A program made the translations under genes and the position numbers. Of a DNA stretch of 53,064 nt, positions 20,597 to 28,499 are shown piece after piece (position 1 is the stretch's first letter; every line of letters starts with the position of its first letter). Location: positions 1-53,064 of the forward strand of contig PNJO01000005.1 in NCBI GenBank assembly GCA_013821905.1, written 5' to 3'. The notes under the pieces were generated by a model that did not search any database, was not told the DNA's origin, and was given only the letters and a program-made list of their open reading frames with translations. The DNA is from Sphingopyxis sp. GTDB lineage: Bacteria > Pseudomonadota > Alphaproteobacteria > Sphingomonadales > Sphingomonadaceae.

Positions 20597-20719
20597 TGTG
20601 GATAAATATCCGCATAAGCGCAGGGATGATTTCGGGACGCGGGATTCGTCCCCCGCCGTGTCGATTCCGCTCCCCCTCTTGTCCACAGGGGATGAATCTT
20701 ATCCACAGGCTGTGAATAT
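20597..20719. promoter_or_regulatory. DnaA box cluster
   Basis: TGTGGATAA at 20597-20605 (perfect, reverse) and TTATCCACA at 20699-20707 (perfect, forward), plus TTGTCCACA at 20679-20687 (one mismatch) and TGTGAATAT at 20711-20719 (reverse; one mismatch to TTATNCACA). DnaA binding here is inferred. Confidence 0.8.
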
Positions 20720-20833
20720 GGGGAATGACATTCCGCGACTCCGCGACGTTACCCGTGACGGGCGGAGTCAAGCTGTTGGCAAAAGGGACGCCCGGGCCTA
20801 AAGGCGCCTTTGTCCGCCGACCTACAAACCACC

Positions 20834-20862
20834 ACATATATCTTTAAATATATATGAAGAGA
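20834..20862. other. AT-rich unwinding-element candidate
   Basis: A run of almost only A and T around CTTTAAATATATATG, close to palindromic, in an otherwise GC-rich region. It sits between the DnaA boxes and hemE and is the best candidate for the duplex-unwinding element; it may also contain the hemE promoter -10. Confidence 0.55.
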
Positions 20863-20880
20863 GAAAGAGGACCCGCGTGA
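20854..20880 (+). CDS. Possible 8-residue leader peptide of hemE
   Basis: An ATG in the AT-rich stretch opens a frame encoding MKRERGPA whose TGA overlaps the hemE GTG start (GTGA). It could couple translation into hemE, but it may be chance; no ribosome-binding site is obvious for it. Confidence 0.2.
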   Translation: MKRERGPA

Positions 20881-21905
20881 AGGCGTCACCGAAGAAGCTG
20901 CTCGCAACGCTGCGCGGGGTGCGGCACGAACGCCCGCCGCTCTGGCTGATGCGCCAGGCCGGACGCTATCTGCCCGAATATCGAGCCCTGCGCGAGACCA
21001 AGGGCGGTTTCCTCGAACTGTGCTACGATCCCGAGGCAGCGGCCGAGGTGACGTTGCAGCCGATCCGGCGTTTCGGCTTCGACGGGTCGATCCTCTTTTC
21101 CGACATTCTCGTCATCCCGCACGCGCTCGGCCAGAATCTGTGGTTCGAGGCAGGCGAGGGGCCGCGGCTCGCTCCGCCGCTCGTCGACAGTGCCCTGATG
21201 TCGCTCGAGGCCGCGCACGGGCGGCTCGATCCTGTTTATACCACCGTCGCGCGCGTCGCGGCCACGCTGCCGCCCGAAACGACCTTTCTCGGCTTTGCGG
21301 GAAGCCCGTGGACGGTGGCGACCTATATGGTCGCGGGGCAGGGATCGAAGGACCAGGCCGCGGCGCGGCGCATGGCGTTCGGCGATCCGGTGGCTTTCCA
21401 GGCGATCGTCGATGCGATCGTCGACCTCACCGTCACCTATTTGTCGGGGCAGATCGAGAATGGCGTCGACGCGGTGCAATTGTTCGACAGCTGGGCGGGC
21501 AGCCTGTCGCCCGGGCAATATGAGCAATGGGTGATCGCGCCCAATGCCGAAATCGTCCGGCGGTTGAAGGCGCTTCATCCCGATACGCCCGTGATCGGCT
21601 TTCCGAAGGGTGCAGGCGGCAAGCTGCGCGCCTATGCCGACGAGACCGGGGTCGACGGACTCGGGCTCGACGAGACGGTCGATCCCGCCTGGGCCGATGC
21701 GGCGCTGCCGCCGCACCTTCCCGTGCAGGGCAATCTCGATCCGCTCGCGCTCGTTGCCGGCGGTGCAGCGCTCGATGCGGCGATCGACCGCATCCTTGCG
21801 GCTTTCCCGTCGCGTCCCCATATCTTCAATCTCGGCCACGGCATCGTGCCCGACACGCCGATCGCGCATGTCGAGCATCTGATCAGGCGCGTTCGCGGCG
21901 GATAA
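20877..21905 (+). CDS. hemE: Uroporphyrinogen decarboxylase
   Basis: Decarboxylates uroporphyrinogen III to coproporphyrinogen III in heme synthesis; cytosolic. The 342-aa protein has the N-terminal signature RPPLWLMRQAGRYLPEYR, the catalytic-Asp region FSDILVIP and the GFAGSPWTVATYM motif. The start is GTG at 20877, 6 nt from AAGAGG. It is the first gene right of the proposed origin and is followed by hemJ, 17 nt on. Confidence 0.97.
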   Translation: MKASPKKLLATLRGVRHERPPLWLMRQAGRYLPEYRALRETKGGFLELCYDPEAAAEVTLQPIRRFGFDGSILFSDILVIPHALGQNLWFEAGEGPRLAPPLVDSALMSLEAAHGRLDPVYTTVARVAATLPPETTFLGFAGSPWTVATYMVAGQGSKDQAAARRMAFGDPVAFQAIVDAIVDLTVTYLSGQIENGVDAVQLFDSWAGSLSPGQYEQWVIAPNAEIVRRLKALHPDTPVIGFPKGAGGKLRAYADETGVDGLGLDETVDPAWADAALPPHLPVQGNLDPLALVAGGAALDAAIDRILAAFPSRPHIFNLGHGIVPDTPIAHVEHLIRRVRGG

Positions 21906-21922
21906 TCAATGGAACTGGCGGG

Positions 21923-22369
21923 ATGAGCCTGGTGGGATTCTTGGGGGCGACGATGCTTTGGGTCAAAGCCGGGCACATCATTTTCGTGATTTTCCTGATG
22001 GCCGGCCTGTTCATGATGCCGCGCTTCTTCGTCTATCATCACCAGGTGCCGGTCGGCTCCGACGAGGACGGGAAGTGGATCGAGCGCGAGGACCGGCTGC
22101 GGCGGATCATCCTCAATCCATCGCTGATCATCGTCTGGATATTCGGGCTGATGCTCGCCTTCAACGGCGATTATTGGCGCGAGGGCTGGTTCATCGCCAA
22201 ATTTCTGCTCGTGATCGCGCTGTCGGGTTATCACGGCTGGATGATCGGCTATTTCAAGAAGCTGCAAAAGGGCGATCGCCCGCTCAGCGAAAAGCAGCTG
22301 CGCCTGCTCAACGAGGTTCCGGGCATCGCTGCGGCGATCATCGTCATCCTCGTCGTCGTGCGCCCCTGA
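21923..22369 (+). CDS. hemJ: Protoporphyrinogen oxidase HemJ
   Basis: Membrane enzyme for the penultimate heme step, 148 aa. Four transmembrane helices are visible: AGHIIFVIFLMAGLFMM, LIIVWIFGLMLAF, FIAKFLLVIALSGYHGW and IAAAIIVILVVV, with conserved His in KAGHIIF and FFVYHH. Start uncertain: ATG 21923 (MSLVGFLGAT) or ATG 21953 (MLWVKAGH), the latter with a better-spaced G-rich ribosome-binding site. It fits with hemE in an operon. Confidence 0.93.
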   Translation: MSLVGFLGATMLWVKAGHIIFVIFLMAGLFMMPRFFVYHHQVPVGSDEDGKWIEREDRLRRIILNPSLIIVWIFGLMLAFNGDYWREGWFIAKFLLVIALSGYHGWMIGYFKKLQKGDRPLSEKQLRLLNEVPGIAAAIIVILVVVRP

Positions 22370-22424
22370 TCGCAGGCGGGAACGGCCGGTCTTTTCGACC
22401 GGTATCGGCCGGTTGCTGTTATAA

Positions 22425-22564
22425 GATCCTCCCCGCTTGCGGGGAGGGCGACCGCCGCGAAGCGGCGGTGGAGGGGGCTGTCGTCCTGAAGCGGCGTCGC
22501 GTGAAGACGCGAGCCCCCTCCGTCAGCCCTGCGCGCTGCCACCTCCCCACACGTGGGGAGGATC
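22425..22564. repeat. Dispersed intergenic repeat, copy B
   Basis: The ends GATCCTCCCC and GGGGAGGATC are inverted. The interior holds an ACCGCCGC/GCGGCGGT hairpin and the core CCCTCCGTCAG then CTGCGCGCTGCCACCTCC, as in the copy at 8976-9104. It occupies part of the 587-nt hemJ-rho gap. Confidence 0.7.
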
Positions 22565-22685
22565 GTCTTAAATCCACCCCCAAAGACAGCCGCCGGCCCA
22601 TCCGCAAAAATCCGCTGTCCTACTTTACCGCGCCGTGCCAGCTTCCACGCCTGCTGTTTGACAGCGCCCGTGCTCGCCAACCGGC

Positions 22686-22744
22686 CTTAAAGCGACAAAG
22701 GAGACAATATCGCGGCGCACGTCCGTATCTTTTGTCGCTTTAAG
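22686..22744. other. Perfect 14-bp inverted repeat upstream of rho
   Basis: CTTAAAGCGACAAA (22686-22699) and TTTGTCGCTTTAAG (22731-22744) are exact inverse copies separated by 31 nt. The element lies 42 nt before the predicted rho promoter. It may be a hairpin ending the hemJ transcript, an operator, or the ends of a tiny mobile remnant; no target-site duplication is visible. Confidence 0.5.
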
Positions 22745-22785
22745 CCCGTTCCCACGCCGTGCGGACCGGGCCGTCGCGGCGGTGA

Positions 22786-22814
22786 TTGACTTGGCCCGAC
22801 GCGGGTTATAGGGG
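22786..22814 (+). promoter_or_regulatory. Predicted rho promoter
   Basis: TTGACT (22786-22791), 17 nt, then TAGGGG (22809-22814); the same -10 and spacing as the str operon promoter. It would give a leader of about 135 nt before the rho ATG. Rho is autoregulated in several bacteria, usually through such a leader. Confidence 0.55.
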
Positions 22815-22956
22815 CGATTCAACCCCGCTTCGCGCGGGCGGCGCGTTTCCCGCGCCGATGCTATCGAAACGGTCGTCCCACGGCCGGATAGGCACCCCCG
22901 GCGGTGCAACAAGAATACGTCCGATTTTTTCCGAATACCTGTCTGGAATCCATCCC

Positions 22957-24213
22957 ATGCACCTCAAAGAACTCAAAACCAAAGCGCCTGCCCAGCTCGT
23001 CGAAATGGCGGAAGAACTGGGCGTCGAGGGCGCATCGACGCTGCGCAAGCAGGACCTGATGTTCTCGATCCTGAAGGAACTCGCCGAAGAGGGCGAGGAA
23101 ATCATCGGGTCGGGCACGATCGAGGTCCTCCCCGACTCGTTCGGTTTCCTGCGCTCGTCGGATGCCAATTATCTCGCCGGTCCCGACGACATCTATGTCT
23201 CGCCGAACCAGGTCCGCAAATATGGCCTGCGCACCGGCGACACGGTCGAGGGCGAGATCCGCGCGCCGCGCGACGGCGAACGCTATTTCGCGCTCACCAA
23301 GCTGATCAAGGTCAATTTCGACGATCCCGAAGCGGTGCGCCACCGCGTCAATTTCGACAACCTCACGCCGCTCTATCCGAACCAGAAACTGTCGCTCGAC
23401 ACCGTCGATCCGACGGTGAAGGACAAGTCGGCGCGCGTCATCGACCTCGTCAGCCCGCAGGGCAAGGGCCAGCGCGCGCTGATCGTCGCGCCGCCGCGCA
23501 CAGGTAAAACGGTGCTGCTGCAGAATATCGCCAAGGCGATCACCGACAATCATCCCGAAGTCTATCTGATCGTCCTCCTCGTCGACGAACGCCCCGAGGA
23601 AGTCACCGACATGCAGCGCAGCGTGAACGGCGAAGTCGTCTCCTCGACCTTCGACGAACCCGCGACGCGCCACGTCCAGGTCGCCGAAATGGTGATCGAA
23701 AAGGCGAAGCGCCTCGTCGAGCACAAGAAGGATGTCGTGATCCTGCTCGACTCGATCACCCGCCTCGGCCGCGCCTACAACACGGTGGTGCCGAGCTCGG
23801 GCAAGGTGCTGACCGGCGGTGTCGATGCCAATGCGTTGCAGCGCCCGAAGCGCTTCTTCGGCGCCGCGCGTAACATCGAGGAAGGCGGTTCGCTGTCGAT
23901 CATCGCGACCGCGCTGATCGATACCGGCAGCCGCATGGACGAAGTGATCTTCGAGGAATTCAAGGGCACGGGTAACTCGGAAATCGTGCTCGACCGCAAG
24001 GTCGCCGACAAGCGCATCTTCCCGAGCCTCGACGTCGGCAAGTCGGGCACCCGCAAGGAAGAACTGCTCGTCGAGAAGGACAAGCTCAGCAAGATGTGGG
24101 TCCTGCGCCGCATCCTCATGCAGATGGGCACCGTCGATGCGATGGAATTCCTGCTCGACAAGATCAAGGATTCGAAGACCAACGAGGATTTCTTCGACAG
24201 CATGAACCAGTAA
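22957..24213 (+). CDS. rho: Transcription termination factor Rho
   Basis: RNA-dependent hexameric helicase, 418 aa, the common length. It starts [20 protein letters not shown], has the primary RNA-binding cold-shock-like domain (about 48-120; SFGFLRS), Walker A PPRTGKT, Walker [12 protein letters not shown] and the Q/R-loop segments [20 protein letters not shown]. The ATG at 22957 is chosen by family length; the frame is open to about 22786 without homology. It is followed nine bases later by the ABM gene. Confidence 0.98.
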   Translation: MHLKELKTKAPAQLVEMAEELGVEGASTLRKQDLMFSILKELAEEGEEIIGSGTIEVLPDSFGFLRSSDANYLAGPDDIYVSPNQVRKYGLRTGDTVEGEIRAPRDGERYFALTKLIKVNFDDPEAVRHRVNFDNLTPLYPNQKLSLDTVDPTVKDKSARVIDLVSPQGKGQRALIVAPPRTGKTVLLQNIAKAITDNHPEVYLIVLLVDERPEEVTDMQRSVNGEVVSSTFDEPATRHVQVAEMVIEKAKRLVEHKKDVVILLDSITRLGRAYNTVVPSSGKVLTGGVDANALQRPKRFFGAARNIEEGGSLSIIATALIDTGSRMDEVIFEEFKGTGNSEIVLDRKVADKRIFPSLDVGKSGTRKEELLVEKDKLSKMWVLRRILMQMGTVDAMEFLLDKIKDSKTNEDFFDSMNQ

Positions 24214-24222
24214 GCCGGCGTC

Positions 24223-24516
24223 ATGGCCGTGCTCGAACATGCGCTGCTTCCGGTTCGCGCCGGAAGCGAGGCCGCGTTCGAGGCGGCGATGGCCGAAGCC
24301 CGGCCGCTGATCGAAGCGTCGCCGGGATTGCTTTCGTTCGAGATTTGCCGCCCGATCCGAAGCGGAGAACCCTATCTGCTGCTGGCGGGCTGGCGGTCGA
24401 TCGAGGATCACCGTGACGGTTTCCGCCAGTCGGACCGCTACCGGCAATGGCGGACATTGCTGCATCGCTTTTATGACCCTATGCCAGAGGTCAGCTATTT
24501 CGGAGAGCCGTTGTGA
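24223..24516 (+). CDS. Antibiotic biosynthesis monooxygenase (ABM) domain protein
   Basis: A single dimeric alpha/beta-barrel domain of 97 aa: EHALLPVRAGSEAAFEAAM, SFEICRPIRSGEPYLLLAGW, then RSDRYRQWRTLL-like helix. ABM proteins include small monooxygenases and heme-degrading enzymes, but most are uncharacterised and I assign no substrate. Its stop overlaps the GTG of the TerC gene, so the two are coupled. Confidence 0.82.
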   Translation: MAVLEHALLPVRAGSEAAFEAAMAEARPLIEASPGLLSFEICRPIRSGEPYLLLAGWRSIEDHRDGFRQSDRYRQWRTLLHRFYDPMPEVSYFGEPL

Positions 24517-25238
24517 TATTGGAATTTCTGACTCAGGCCGCGGCGCACGCCGGCGGTTTCGGCGGTCCGGCCGGTATGTGGGACGCGATCGTCAAGGATT
24601 TTTCGAACATCACCTCGCCTGCGGCCTTTTCCGCCTTCCTGCAGGTGCTGATGATCGACATCGTTCTGGCGGGCGACAATGCGATCGTCGTCGGGGCGCT
24701 CGCCGCGGGCCTGCCCGCCGACCAGCGCCGCAAGGTGATCCTGATCGGCGTGCTCGCGGCGCTGGTGCTGCGCATCGCCTTCGCGCTCGTCGTGACGCAG
24801 CTGATGCAGATCGTCGGCCTGATCTTCGTCGGCGGCCTGCTGCTGATCTGGGTCGCGTGGAAGATGTGGCGCGAACTGCGCGAGGGCGCGCATTCGGCGG
24901 GTTCGCCCGAGATTGCGGGCGACGAACATTCGGGCCTCAAGCCCGCGAAAAGCTTTGCCGGCGCCGCCTGGGCGGTCGCGGTCGCCGACGTTTCGATGAG
25001 CCTCGACAATGTGCTCGCGGTCGCCGGGGCGGCGCGCGAGCATCCGGGCATCCTGATCGTCGGCCTGATTTTCGCGGTCGCCCTGATGGGTGTCGCGGCG
25101 AACATCATCGCCAAATATATCGAGCGCTACCGCTGGATCGCCTATATCGGCCTCGCCGTGATCCTCTATGTCGCGGTCAAGATGATCCATGACGGCTGGG
25201 TCGATCCCGGCGTCGGTGTCGGCACATTGTTCGGCTGA
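24513..25238 (+). CDS. TerC family integral membrane protein
   Basis: 241-aa inner-membrane protein with about seven hydrophobic segments. It carries the TerC signatures IDIVLAGDNAIVVG and VADVSMSLDNVLAVAG, whose acidic residues are thought to bind metal ions; related proteins export Mn2+. A hydrophilic loop (about 130-150) divides the two halves. Start GTG at 24513 overlaps the ABM stop (GTGA). A terminator follows. Confidence 0.92.
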   Translation: MILEFLTQAAAHAGGFGGPAGMWDAIVKDFSNITSPAAFSAFLQVLMIDIVLAGDNAIVVGALAAGLPADQRRKVILIGVLAALVLRIAFALVVTQLMQIVGLIFVGGLLLIWVAWKMWRELREGAHSAGSPEIAGDEHSGLKPAKSFAGAAWAVAVADVSMSLDNVLAVAGAAREHPGILIVGLIFAVALMGVAANIIAKYIERYRWIAYIGLAVILYVAVKMIHDGWVDPGVGVGTLFG

Positions 25239-25256
25239 CCGGTTATTCTTGCCCCA

Positions 25257-25297
25257 AGCAAAAGGCCGGTCCCGGGAAAGGGGCTGGCCTTTTTGCT
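25257..25297 (+). terminator. Rho-independent terminator after the TerC gene
   Basis: AGCAAAAGGCC pairs with GGCCTTTTTGCT (one bulge), with CCC/GGG in the inner stem; the descending arm contains a T-run. It ends the rho-ABM-TerC transcripts before the DUF1489 gene. Confidence 0.75.
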
Positions 25298-25319
25298 GTC
25301 GGCTTCCCATCTCTGCGCG

Positions 25320-25721
25320 ATGTCCCAGCTCCACATGACCCGCGTTGCCGTCGGCTGTTCCGACTATGCCAGCCTCGAACAGCGGATCGCGACGCGCGCC
25401 GAACAGGGGGAGATACGCTTCACGACGCGCTTTCGGCCCAAACGCGCCGACGAACTGGTTGGCGGCAAGCTCCATTTCATCGTGAAACATATGCTCGTGG
25501 GGCGCGTCGCGATATTGCGCTTCGACGACCGCGCCGATGGCCGGGTCGATATCGTGTGCGTTCCCCGGCTTGAGCGCATACACCCGCAGCCCAAGCGCGC
25601 GCACCAGGGCTGGCGCTATCTCGCCGACGCCGATGCGCCCAAAACCCTCGATGACGCCAGCGGAATCGACGACCTGCCGCCCGAACTTTACCGCGAACTG
25701 GCCGGGCTCAGCCTGATCTAG
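25320..25721 (+). CDS. DUF1489 family protein
   Basis: 133-aa alphaproteobacterial protein of unknown function, matching DUF1489 (PF07370): MSQLHMTRVAVGCSDYASLE at the start, then FRPKRADELVGGKLHFIVKHMLVGR and HQGWRYLAD. ATG 25320 or 25335 (MTRVAVG) are both possible. The gene ends overlapping by four bases the convergent GltB-like gene. Confidence 0.88.
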   Translation: MSQLHMTRVAVGCSDYASLEQRIATRAEQGEIRFTTRFRPKRADELVGGKLHFIVKHMLVGRVAILRFDDRADGRVDIVCVPRLERIHPQPKRAHQGWRYLADADAPKTLDDASGIDDLPPELYRELAGLSLI

Positions 25722-27295
25722 CAGGCAGCACGAAAGCTGTCGGCGCGCGCCATCGCCCAATAGCGGGCGCCCGCGACCGAGCCCGGATCCTCGAGCAGTA
25801 CGCCGCGGTCGTAGAATTTATAGATGCGGTCGATCGAATCCGAGCGCGCCGAATTGAGCCGTTCGTGAAGATGATGCGGGCGGATCTCCCACGGGTTTTC
25901 GAGCCCCATCGCGCAGCTGATGTCCCAGAGCGCCGATACGGTCGCGGCCTGGAAACGGCGGACGCGCTCGGCCTTGTCCTCGACGACGAGCCCGCGCTGG
26001 CGGCCGGGATCCTGCGTCGCGACGCCGGTCGGGCATTTGTCGGTATGGCATTTGAGCGACTGGACGCAGCCGAGCGTGAACATGAAGGCGCGCGCGGCGT
26101 TCGACCAGTCCGCGCCGAGCGCGCAATTGACGGCGAGCCCCGCGCCCGAATGAACCTTGCCCGACGCGGCAAGCCGCACCTCTTCCTTGAGGCCGCAGCC
26201 GACGAGCGCGTTGCGGACAAAGATCAGCCCTTCGCGCAGCGGCACCCCGAGGCTGTTCGAAAATTCGACCGGTGCGGCACCTGTCCCGCCCTCGGCCCCG
26301 TCGACGACGATATAATCCAGCCGAATCCCCGTCTCGATCATTGCCTTCATGACGGCATAGACCTCGTGCGGCTGCCCGACGCAAAGCTTGATGCCCACGG
26401 GCTTTCCACCCGAAAGATCGCGCAGTTTTGCCGCCCATTCGAGCATTTCGATCGGGGTCGCGAAGGCCGAGTGCACCGCCGGCGACACGCAGTCGCGGCC
26501 TTCGGGAACCCCGCGCGTCGCCGCAATCTCGGCGCTGACCTTTGCGCCCGGAAGGACGCCGCCATGACCGGGCTTGGCCCCCTGGCTGAGCTTGATTTCG
26601 ATCATCTTGATCTGCGCGTCGGCGGCGCGGTCGCAAAAACGCTCGGGATCGAAGCGCCCATTCTCGTCGCGGCAACCGAAATAGCCGCTGCCGAGTTCCC
26701 ACACGATGTCGCCGCCGTGGATGCGGTGGTAGGGGCTGAAGCCGCCCTCACCGGTGTCGTGATAGAAATTGCCGAGCTTCGCGCCGAGATTGAGCGCCTC
26801 GATCGCATTGGCGCCAAGCGAACCGAAGCTCATCGCGGAGATGTTGAGTAACGCGGGCTGGTAGGGCTGCGAACATTGCGATGTGCCGACGGTGGCACGC
26901 TGCGCCCGGTCGGCCGCGGCCGTCGGTGCCATGCTGTGGCTCATCCACTCATATTCGTCCGAATAGACGTCGAGCTCGGTCCCGAAGGGATGGCTGTCGA
27001 GTTCGCCCTTCGCGCGCGCATAGACGATGTCGCGCTCGGTGCGCGCAAAGGGGCGACCGTCGAGCGGACCTTCGACGACATAGGAATAGAGGAACGGCCG
27101 CAGTTCCTCGAACAACCAGCGGATGCGCGCGATCAGCGGGAAGTTGCGGCGGAGGCTGTGGTGGCGCTGGACGCTGTCGTAAATGGCGACAAGAAGAAGC
27201 GGGATCGTCAGGACCAGGGTCCAGCGTGCGGGCGCCCACCAGGCGGCGAACGCGATCGCCGCGATCAGGATCGGATAGGCGATCAGCCGGTGCAT
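25718..27295 (-). CDS. FMN-binding glutamate synthase-like protein, membrane-anchored
   Basis: 525 aa. Two N-terminal hydrophobic segments (about 3-20 and 26-42) precede a GltB synthase (FMN) domain with SMSFGSLGANAIEALNLGA, KLSQGAKPGHGG, the catalytic DGAEGGTGAAP and a Cys-rich loop (GCVQSLKCHTDKCPTGVA) like the 3Fe-4S binding region. The amidotransferase and GXGXG beta-roll domains of full GltB are absent. Such stand-alone GltB2 proteins are widespread but uncharacterised; glutamate synthase activity should not be assumed. Confidence 0.9.
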   Translation of the reverse strand: MHRLIAYPILIAAIAFAAWWAPARWTLVLTIPLLLVAIYDSVQRHHSLRRNFPLIARIRWLFEELRPFLYSYVVEGPLDGRPFARTERDIVYARAKGELDSHPFGTELDVYSDEYEWMSHSMAPTAAADRAQRATVGTSQCSQPYQPALLNISAMSFGSLGANAIEALNLGAKLGNFYHDTGEGGFSPYHRIHGGDIVWELGSGYFGCRDENGRFDPERFCDRAADAQIKMIEIKLSQGAKPGHGGVLPGAKVSAEIAATRGVPEGRDCVSPAVHSAFATPIEMLEWAAKLRDLSGGKPVGIKLCVGQPHEVYAVMKAMIETGIRLDYIVVDGAEGGTGAAPVEFSNSLGVPLREGLIFVRNALVGCGLKEEVRLAASGKVHSGAGLAVNCALGADWSNAARAFMFTLGCVQSLKCHTDKCPTGVATQDPGRQRGLVVEDKAERVRRFQAATVSALWDISCAMGLENPWEIRPHHLHERLNSARSDSIDRIYKFYDRGVLLEDPGSVAGARYWAMARADSFRAAC

Positions 27296-27310
27296 CGGGC
27301 TTGGCCGAGC

Positions 27311-27709
27311 CTAGCCGGCCTGCGCCGCGAGCATCGCCGCCATCTTTTCCCAGACCTTGTTGATCGCCTTCAACGGGCGAACCATGACCTTGAAGTCGCT
27401 TATCTTTCCGTCATCGTCCCAGCGGATGATATCGACGCCGTTGATCTGGATTCCCTCGAGTTCGCTCTGGAATTCGAGCATCGCCTGGTCGCCGTCGACG
27501 ATCTCGCGCAGATAGCGGAAATTCTCGCCGCCGAGCACATGGCTTGCGGCGTGGAGATAGGCGAAGACCTTGTCGCGCCCCTGCTGTGGCGTGTGGACGA
27601 CGGGCGAGTGGAACAGTGCATCCTCGGCGAGCAGATCGCGGAGCGCCTGTGGCTCGCCGCCGCCCGCCATATAGGCATGCCAGGCGGCGAGGCCGGGATG
27701 CGCGCTCAT
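27311..27709 (-). CDS. SnoaL/NTF2-like domain protein
   Basis: 132-aa cone-fold protein: LAAWHAYMAGGGEPQALRDLLAEDALFHSP, then GRDKVFAYLHAAS and the strand series MLEFQSELEGIQINGVDIIRWDDDGKISDFKVMVRPLK. Members are small isomerases, hydrolases or binding proteins; the substrate is unknown. The ATG at 27709 overlaps the dienelactone hydrolase stop (ATGA), so both are made together. Confidence 0.85.
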   Translation of the reverse strand: MSAHPGLAAWHAYMAGGGEPQALRDLLAEDALFHSPVVHTPQQGRDKVFAYLHAASHVLGGENFRYLREIVDGDQAMLEFQSELEGIQINGVDIIRWDDDGKISDFKVMVRPLKAINKVWEKMAAMLAAQAG

Positions 27710-28404
27710 GCGAGATGCTCGGCAAGGAAGGCACGGGTGCGGCTGTCGGCGAGCTGCGCAGCCGCCTCGTCGCGGCGGTCGCCGCTGGTGGCCGCGAAAC
27801 CATGATCGAGCCCGACATAGTCGTGCAGGGTTACCTTGGGATGCGGATCGAGCGCTTCGTGCATCTTCGCCTGCGCTTCGGGGCTGACGAAATGGTCGGC
27901 GGTCGGGATATGAAGCATCAGCGGCCTTGCGATCGCGTGGCTTTCGTTCAGCATCTGGTCGATCATGACGCCATAATAGCCGACCGACACGTCGATATCG
28001 GTGCGCGCGGCGGTCATATAGGCGAGCTTGCCGCCGAGGCAGTAGCCCGCGCAACCCACTTTGGTCGCGCCCTGGCCGTGGAGCCAGCGGATCGCGGCCT
28101 CGATATCGCGGACCCCGTCGTCGGTGTCATAGAGACCGAGAAGGCGGAGCGCCTCGTTCATTTCGGCCTCGATATCGGGGTCGAGTTCGACTCCCGGCGC
28201 GAAACGCCAGAAGAGGTCGGGGGCGATCGCGAGATAGCCCTGCGCCGCCCAGTCGTCGCATTTCTCGCGAATGCCGGCGTTCACGCCGAAGATTTCGGGG
28301 ATAATGATGATCGCGCGCGACGAATCGGCGTCGGGGCGCGCGACATAGGCGGGGATTTCGCCGTCGCCGCCGAGCGCGGGGATGCGGATGTTCGTCGCGG
28401 ACAT
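27706..28404 (-). CDS. Dienelactone hydrolase family protein
   Basis: Alpha/beta hydrolase of 232 aa. The nucleophile is Cys122 in GYCLGG, with Asp170 (TADHF) and His201 (GLDHGF), matching the Cys-Asp-His triad spacing of characterised dienelactone hydrolases. Classical enzymes open dienelactones in chlorocatechol breakdown, but no catechol-pathway genes are nearby, so the substrate here is open. Divergent from DUF6489 across 95 nt. Confidence 0.92.
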   Translation of the reverse strand: MSATNIRIPALGGDGEIPAYVARPDADSSRAIIIIPEIFGVNAGIREKCDDWAAQGYLAIAPDLFWRFAPGVELDPDIEAEMNEALRLLGLYDTDDGVRDIEAAIRWLHGQGATKVGCAGYCLGGKLAYMTAARTDIDVSVGYYGVMIDQMLNESHAIARPLMLHIPTADHFVSPEAQAKMHEALDPHPKVTLHDYVGLDHGFAATSGDRRDEAAAQLADSRTRAFLAEHLA

Positions 28405-28499
28405 TGGGGGCTCCTGACTCTTGCTAAATGGCGGTGAAAGCGCGAAGCTAGCGGGGCTGCGGGTGCGGCTCAAGCAGCAAGAACGGGCGGGAGACTGGC

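Larger units (their letters stand above)
20541..20876. other. oriC: Predicted chromosomal replication origin (oriC)
   Basis: A 336-nt non-coding divergent gap between ppsR and hemE. It holds two perfect DnaA boxes, two near-matches, five GANTC sites (20643, 20663, 20694, 20737, 20765) and an AT-rich stretch beside hemE. Genes run away from it on both sides. The location next to hemE matches the mapped Caulobacter oriC. A 12-bp palindrome AAAGGCGCCTTT lies at 20800-20811. Only one TTAA is present, so the paired CtrA sites of Caulobacter oriC are not evident. Confidence 0.8.

Noticed and set aside
19135-20706. maf fused to a long N-terminal extension
   Set aside because: The upstream part of this frame is the shadow of ppsR; the ATG at 19731 overlapping the ppsR stop gives the normal Maf length.
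22686-22744. The 14-bp inverted repeat as ends of an insertion element
   Set aside because: Only 31 nt between the arms, no coding sequence and no flanking duplication; kept only as a regulatory candidate.
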